Below, in pieces: positions 32,570-35,913 of a stretch of 35,913 bases of DNA. Made by a program: the position numbers and the translations under genes. Under the pieces are notes generated by a model. The model worked only from the letters and a program-made list of their open reading frames with translations, ran no database searches and was not told the origin of the DNA. Source of the stretch: Burkholderiaceae bacterium (GTDB lineage: Bacteria > Pseudomonadota > Gammaproteobacteria > Burkholderiales > Burkholderiaceae_C); assembly GCA_016790175.1 (NCBI GenBank), contig JAEUPI010000112.1, positions 1 to 35,913 on the forward strand, given 5' to 3'. The first letter of the stretch is position 1, and the number at the start of each line of letters is the position of its first letter.

Positions 32570-33679
32570 TTACGGGGCGCGCTCAGGCGCGCCGGCCGAT
32601 TCCATCGGCGGGCCGAGATCGGCCTGCAGCGTGGTGGTGATGCCGTTGGGCCTGGAGGGCCCCGGATCCTCGCCTTCGGCGACCTCGGTGAGCAACGCGG
32701 CCGCGCTGCGCACCAGCGGCCAGGCGAGCGAGGCGCCCGTTCCGTCGGTGCTCTCCATGCCGAGTTCGAGCAGCGCCGAAGCCCGGAACAGATTCAACGC
32801 CTGATCCAGACCGCGGTGGTTGTGGCTGCGGCAGAAGACGCAATAGTCGGTGGCTGGCGTCGCAATGCGCGAAGCCACGAGCAGCGCTGCGCACGCCGCC
32901 ATGCCGTCGATCATGATCAAGTGCCGCTTGCTGGCAGCCACCAGCAACACGCCGACCATCACCGCGACCTCGAAGCCTCCGAAGGCCGCTAGCACTTCCA
33001 CCGGGTCGGTCACATCCTTGTGACGTGCCTGGGCGCCCTGCACGATCATCATCAGGTGGCCGAGCAGCTCGGGATTCATCTGCGGCCCGCTGACGATGAG
33101 GTCGCGCACCGAGGTGTTCGTCAATCGCGACAGCACCAGCGCCGCGCTCTCGTGCGAGCCGACCCCGATACCGGCCACGGCCACGAGGTTGCCGCGGAGC
33201 GTGTCGCCGATTTCCATGCCGGCGCGGATCGCTGCATGGGCCTGATCGACCGTCATCGCCGGGCCAACGCGGGCATTGCGCGTGCCGTGCGCGATCTTGC
33301 GACGGATCAGTCGATCGTGCGGCGCCACCATGTCGGCCACGCCGCAATCGACGACCGACAGCTCCAGCCCCTGGATGCGCGCGAAGACGGACACCGGCAA
33401 CTGCCCGGTGAGCAGCTGCCGCACCTGTTCGTGGGTCTGGCGGCGCTGCGGCGCCACGATGCCGTCGACCGCCAAGCCGTGATCGGCGGCGAAGATCACG
33501 AGCTGCGGATCGCGGAACCGCGGTTTCAGCGTGTTCTGCATCAGGCCGAGTCGGATCGCCAGCGGCTCGAGTTCACCCAGGCTTCCGCTGGCTTCGGCCC
33601 GGCGCAGCAGCTTCTCCTTCAGCGCACCTTCGAGCAGGGGCTTGGAGGTGGGAGCGATCAGCGACCGGTCGACCGTCAT
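32570..33679 (-). CDS. CobT-like phosphoribosyltransferase family protein (divergent)
   Basis: A 369-residue homologue of nicotinate-nucleotide:dimethylbenzimidazole phosphoribosyltransferase, which makes the lower nucleotide loop of cobalamin. Fold-defining stretches are kept: FAADHGLAVDGI at 63-74, the HGTRNARVGPAM region at 131-142, VLAAFGGFEVAVMVG near 230-243 and DGMAACAALLVA. Two key motifs differ from CobT: the glycine-rich GEMGIGNTT reads GIGVGSHES (170-178), and the catalytic glutamate segment, typically LGEG(S/T)GA, reads STDGTGA with D312 in place of Glu. It may be a diverged CobT or a different transferase. It lies 23 bp after ilvA on the same strand, and no other cobalamin gene is nearby. 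Confidence 0.75.
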   Translation of the reverse strand: MTVDRSLIAPTSKPLLEGALKEKLLRRAEASGSLGELEPLAIRLGLMQNTLKPRFRDPQLVIFAADHGLAVDGIVAPQRRQTHEQVRQLLTGQLPVSVFARIQGLELSVVDCGVADMVAPHDRLIRRKIAHGTRNARVGPAMTVDQAHAAIRAGMEIGDTLRGNLVAVAGIGVGSHESAALVLSRLTNTSVRDLIVSGPQMNPELLGHLMMIVQGAQARHKDVTDPVEVLAAFGGFEVAVMVGVLLVAASKRHLIMIDGMAACAALLVASRIATPATDYCVFCRSHNHRGLDQALNLFRASALLELGMESTDGTGASLAWPLVRSAAALLTEVAEGEDPGPSRPNGITTTLQADLGPPMESAGAPERAP

Positions 33680-33702
33680 GCGGCTAGTGTACGCACCGGG
33701 GC

Positions 33703-35256
33703 TCAGCGCAGGAACAGCCTGTACACCGGATTGCGCGACTCCTCCACGTAAGGGTATGCGAGCGACGTGAGGAACTCGTCGAATGCCGCGCGATCGGTGT
33801 TCGGTACCTGGATGCCGACCAGGATCCGGCCATAGTCCGCACCCTGGTTCCGGTAGTGGAACAGGCTGATGTTCCAGTTGGGATGCAGTGCCGAGAGGAA
33901 CTTCATCAATGCGCCGGGCCGCTCAGGAAACGTGAAGCGCAGCAGTCGTTCGTGATGGGCCAGCTCCGATCGGCCACCGACCATGTGACGCACGTGTTCC
34001 TTGGCCAGTTCGTCGTCGGTGAGGTTGACCGTAGGAAAGCCGTGTCGCACGAAGTGACGCTCGATGCGGTCGGCCTCGTCGCGGCGGCTGATCGCGATGC
34101 CGACGAACACATGCGCGAGATCAGGGTCGGAGATGCGGTAGTTGAACTCGGTGACCGCGCGCGCACCGATCAGCTCGCAGAAGCGCTTGAACGAGCCGCG
34201 CTGCTCGGGGATGGTGACGGCGAACAGCGCTTCGCGCTGCTCGCCGAACTCGGCGCGTTCGGCCACGAAGCGGAGCCGATCGAAGTTCATGTTGGCGCCG
34301 CTGGTGATGGTGACCAGCGTGCGACCCTTGAGCTTGTGGCGTGCCACGTACTGCTTGATGCCGGCCACGCCGAGCGCGCCGGCCGGCTCGAGCACGCTGC
34401 GCGTGTCCTGGAACACGTCTTTGATGGCGGCGCAGACCTCGTCGGTGTCGACGAGCACGTAGTCGTCGACCAGTTCGCGCGCCAGGCGAAACGTCTCCTC
34501 GCCGACCTGCTTCACCGCCGTGCCGTCGGAGAACAACCCCACGTCGGCCAAATGCACACGCTTGCCGGCACGCACCGAGCGCGTCATGGCGTCGGAGTCG
34601 CGCGTTTGCACGCCGATCACGCGCACTTCGGGCCGCACGGCCTTGATGTAGGCCGCCACCCCGGAGATCAGCCCACCGCCGCCGATGGCAACGAACACAG
34701 CGTCGAGCGAACCCTGGTGCTGGCGCAGGATCTCCATGCCCACCGTGCCCTGCCCGGCGATCACATCCGGATCGTCGAACGGATGCACGAACGTCAGCTG
34801 CTGCTCGCGCTGGAGCGTCAGTGCGTGCTCGTAGGCATCGGAATAGCTGTCGCCCTGCAACACCACCTCGCCGCCGAGCGCCTGCACGGCATCGATCTTC
34901 AGGCGCGGCGTGGTGACCGGCATCACCACCACGGCACGGCACGATAGCCGTCGCGCGCCGAGCGCCACGCCTTGCGCATGGTTGCCGGCCGACGCGCAGA
35001 TCACGCCGCGCGCCAGTTGTTCGGCGCTCAGGTGCGCCAGCTTGTTGTAGGCCCCGCGCAGCTTGAAGCTGAACACACTTTGCTGGTCCTCGCGCTTGAG
35101 CAGCACCTGGTTGCCCAGGCGTCGCGACAGTGCACGTGCATGCTCGAGCGGCGATTCGACAGCCACGTCGTAAACACGCGCCGTCAGGATGCGTTGCAGG
35201 TAGTCGGTCGGCGCGCTGCGCCCGGTGGATCGCGGCTTGCGCGGGGCGCGGGCCAT
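33703..35256 (-). CDS. ilvA: Threonine deaminase, biosynthetic
   Basis: A 517-residue PLP enzyme that converts threonine to 2-oxobutanoate, the first step of isoleucine synthesis. The catalytic lysine is K65 in FSFKLRGA, the phosphate-binding loop is GGGGLISG near 192-199, and ASAGNHAQGVALG is the conserved substrate loop. The C-terminal 170 residues hold two ACT-like regulatory domains (for example LAHVFVGIAISRRDE and LLRFTFPERPGALMKFL), so it is the isoleucine-inhibited form. The ATG at 35256 is favoured because the extra 35 residues of the longer frame are not family-like. A TATGAT -10-like box at 35287-35292 lies just upstream. CobT-like follows after 23 bp. Confidence 0.95.
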   Translation of the reverse strand: MARAPRKPRSTGRSAPTDYLQRILTARVYDVAVESPLEHARALSRRLGNQVLLKREDQQSVFSFKLRGAYNKLAHLSAEQLARGVICASAGNHAQGVALGARRLSCRAVVVMPVTTPRLKIDAVQALGGEVVLQGDSYSDAYEHALTLQREQQLTFVHPFDDPDVIAGQGTVGMEILRQHQGSLDAVFVAIGGGGLISGVAAYIKAVRPEVRVIGVQTRDSDAMTRSVRAGKRVHLADVGLFSDGTAVKQVGEETFRLARELVDDYVLVDTDEVCAAIKDVFQDTRSVLEPAGALGVAGIKQYVARHKLKGRTLVTITSGANMNFDRLRFVAERAEFGEQREALFAVTIPEQRGSFKRFCELIGARAVTEFNYRISDPDLAHVFVGIAISRRDEADRIERHFVRHGFPTVNLTDDELAKEHVRHMVGGRSELAHHERLLRFTFPERPGALMKFLSALHPNWNISLFHYRNQGADYGRILVGIQVPNTDRAAFDEFLTSLAYPYVEESRNPVYRLFLR

Positions 35257-35286
35257 GTGTGGAGACGGGTTCGAGAGGGGCGCCGG

Positions 35287-35292
35287 ATCATA
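35287..35292 (-). promoter_or_regulatory. Predicted -10 box of ilvA
   Basis: TATGAT on the minus strand matches the housekeeping -10 consensus closely. It would start transcription near 35280, about 24 nt before ilvA. The -35 region at 16-18 bp is poor, so the promoter may need an activator. It lies beyond the terminator of the upstream RNA, so ilvA can be transcribed independently. Confidence 0.4.
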
Positions 35293-35321
35293 CGGCAGCG
35301 GTCGACAGCGCCTGGACAATG

Positions 35322-35350
35322 AAAAAGGCCCGAGGCGTGAGCCCCGGGCC
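35322..35350 (-). terminator. Intrinsic terminator of the predicted small RNA
   Basis: Read on the minus strand, GGCCCGGGGC, loop TCAC and GCCTCGGGCC form a 10-bp stem with one mismatch, followed by TTTTT. This is a textbook factor-independent terminator. It ends the RNA from the promoter at 35434-35462, before ilvA begins. Confidence 0.85.
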
Positions 35351-35426
35351 GAATCCACCAATGGGAGGAGGTGGAGGAGACAACCGGTGGCGCTGGTGTT
35401 GCTCGAGTCGGCACAACCAGCGCCGT
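35322..35426 (-). ncRNA. Predicted small RNA with anti-Shine-Dalgarno CCUCCUCCC motif
   Basis: A self-contained transcription unit of about 105 nt. The RNA would fold as a 5' hairpin with a 9-bp stem (GGCGCTGGT/ACCAGCGCC, 35389-35397 and 35416-35424), then a pyrimidine-rich segment with two anti-Shine-Dalgarno tracts: CTCCTCC (35373-35379) and CCTCCTCCC (35363-35371). The second is displayed mostly in the loop of a 5-bp CCACC/GGTGG hairpin (35355-35359/35370-35374). A terminator hairpin with a T-run follows. This layout, stem, exposed CU-rich loop and terminator, is typical of trans-acting riboregulators that bind ribosome-binding sites. From memory it resembles the betaproteobacterial toxic small RNA family and the alphaproteobacterial CcsR/cuckoo RNAs, but I could not test this. 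An ilvA leader is the alternative. Confidence 0.65.
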
Positions 35427-35433
35427 AGAGAAC

Positions 35434-35462
35434 AGTCTAGCGCGCCGATTGCTGCGTCGCAA
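35434..35462 (-). promoter_or_regulatory. Predicted promoter of the small RNA
   Basis: On the minus strand TTGCGA (35457-35462) and TAGACT (35434-35439) are separated by exactly 17 bp, a good sigma-70 arrangement. Transcription would start near 35426, at the foot of the 5' hairpin. Confidence 0.6.
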
Positions 35463-35548
35463 TATCATCCCGCGCTGCAAACCACACCCGCTGCCGGCGA
35501 GACAGCGTCACCGTGTGGCATGTCACATTCACGGTGCGCGTGGCGCAC

Positions 35549-35570
35549 TGCGGCAAGGGGTCATGCCGCA
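35549..35570 (+). repeat. Hairpin in the osmC leader
   Basis: TGCGGCA and TGCCGCA are exact 7-bp arms with an 8-nt loop. A second inverted repeat, CACCGTG/CACGGTG, lies at 35509-35515/35530-35536. Together they suggest a structured leader or operator region before the osmC-like gene. Confidence 0.4.
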
Positions 35571-35600
35571 AAGCGGCGTGAGCCGTAGCCAAGGACGGAG

Positions 35601-35625
35601 GGCGATTTCACGCCCGACGGCATGA
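35601..35625 (+). repeat. 25-bp exact repeat, copy 2 (upstream of osmC)
   Basis: Identical over 25 bases to the minus strand of 21302-21326. Here it ends 22 bp before the osmC start codon and overlaps a short GGGCG-ATTTCA-CGCCC hairpin. Both copies point in the transcription direction of the gene that follows them. Confidence 0.7.
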
Positions 35626-35647
35626 TATCGATCAAGGAGGCGCACCG

Positions 35648-35913
35648 ATGGAATGCACCGTGCACTGGGTCGCTGCGAGCGGCATGGGATTCATGGCCGA
35701 GACCGGCAGTGGTCACGTGCTGGTGATGGACGGCGCGCCCGACGGCGGCGGCCGCAACCTTGCGCCGCGGCCGATGGAGACCGTGCTCGCCGGCGCCGGA
35801 GGGTGCAGCGCCTACGACGTGGTGGCGATCCTCAAGCGCGGACGTCACCAGGTGACCGACTGCAGCGTGAAGGTCAAGGCCGAACGGGCTGCGGCGGATC
35901 CGAAGGTGTTCAC
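35648..35913 (+). CDS. OsmC/YhfA-family protein (partial, runs off the window)
   Basis: The first 88 codons of a gene cut by the window edge. AAGGAGG ends 7 nt before the ATG. The protein starts MECTVHWVAASGMGFMAETG and contains RPMETVLAGAGGCSAYDVV at about 45-63. That segment holds the conserved cysteine of the OsmC family, whose members reduce organic hydroperoxides or act in related thiol chemistry, and the opening resembles YhfA-like proteins more than OsmC proper. The second catalytic cysteine would lie beyond the window. It is preceded by hairpins and the 25-bp repeat. Confidence 0.85.
   Translation, partial: MECTVHWVAASGMGFMAETGSGHVLVMDGAPDGGGRNLAPRPMETVLAGAGGCSAYDVVAILKRGRHQVTDCSVKVKAERAAADPKVF

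Noticed and set aside
35321-35414. A trp-like attenuator leader peptide: tandem TGG TGG codons (35355-35360) lie in frame with a GTG just before the terminator upstream of ilvA
   Set aside because: There is no Shine-Dalgarno before the GTG, the frame has no stop before or within the terminator, tryptophan is not the expected signal for ilvA, and the TGGTGG is also one arm of the hairpin that displays CCUCCUCCC. A small RNA explains the layout better.
35561-35848. A minus-strand frame of 95 codons over the start of the osmC-like gene
   Set aside because: It is antisense to a clear OsmC-family coding sequence with a strong ribosome-binding site and has no recognisable domain.

Overview
The window is very GC-rich and gene-dense. 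Its type II secretion locus, Bug-type solute receptor, CRP-like regulators, intergenic repeats and codon use point to a betaproteobacterium of the order Burkholderiales (Rubrivivax/Leptothrix/Methylibium-like). That placement is my inference from family resemblance, because no rRNA gene or other marker is present. I see no tRNA, CRISPR array, prophage or intact insertion sequence. Nearly all genes are on the minus strand. The plus-strand genes are the aminotransferase, the Crp-like regulator, gspC and the partial osmC.

Layout, left to right. (1) 1-743: no credible gene; a hairpin-rich intergenic mosaic with a short tandem repeat. (2) 744-6201: a Bug/TctC solute-binding protein and a YdiJ-type FAD/Fe-S 2-hydroxyacid dehydrogenase (minus), divergent from a serine-glyoxylate-type aminotransferase (plus); a plausible small-organic-acid/glyoxylate module. 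(3) 6272-8287: a methyl-accepting chemotaxis protein. (4) 8417-17216: a long minus-strand operon, acyl-CoA synthetase > livG > livH > livM > substrate-binding protein > livF > small unknown > PaaK-like adenylating enzyme. A Crp/Fnr-family regulator (17435-18163) diverges from it, and a perfect CRP-spaced dyad lies between them. It looks like an uptake-plus-CoA-activation system for an unknown carboxylate. (5) 18179-21135: glucokinase, cytosolic 5'-nucleotidase and a stand-alone Lon-like AAA ATPase. (6) 21363-32536: a nearly complete type II secretion system, gspGHIJKLMNDEF on minus with a short gspC divergent on plus; the prepilin peptidase is not here. (7) 32570-35256: a divergent CobT-like protein and biosynthetic threonine deaminase IlvA. 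(8) 35257-35647: a predicted small RNA gene with its own promoter, two CUCCUCC-type anti-Shine-Dalgarno tracts and an intrinsic terminator. (9) 35648 to the end: the start of an OsmC-family gene.

The most interesting items are the predicted anti-Shine-Dalgarno small RNA upstream of ilvA; the acyl-CoA synthetase/ABC transporter/PaaK-like operon with its predicted regulator site; a run of strong hairpins between the substrate-binding gene and livF; an exact 25-bp repeat placed in the same orientation upstream of two unrelated genes; and two enzymes whose signature motifs have changed (the PaaK-like protein and the CobT-like protein).
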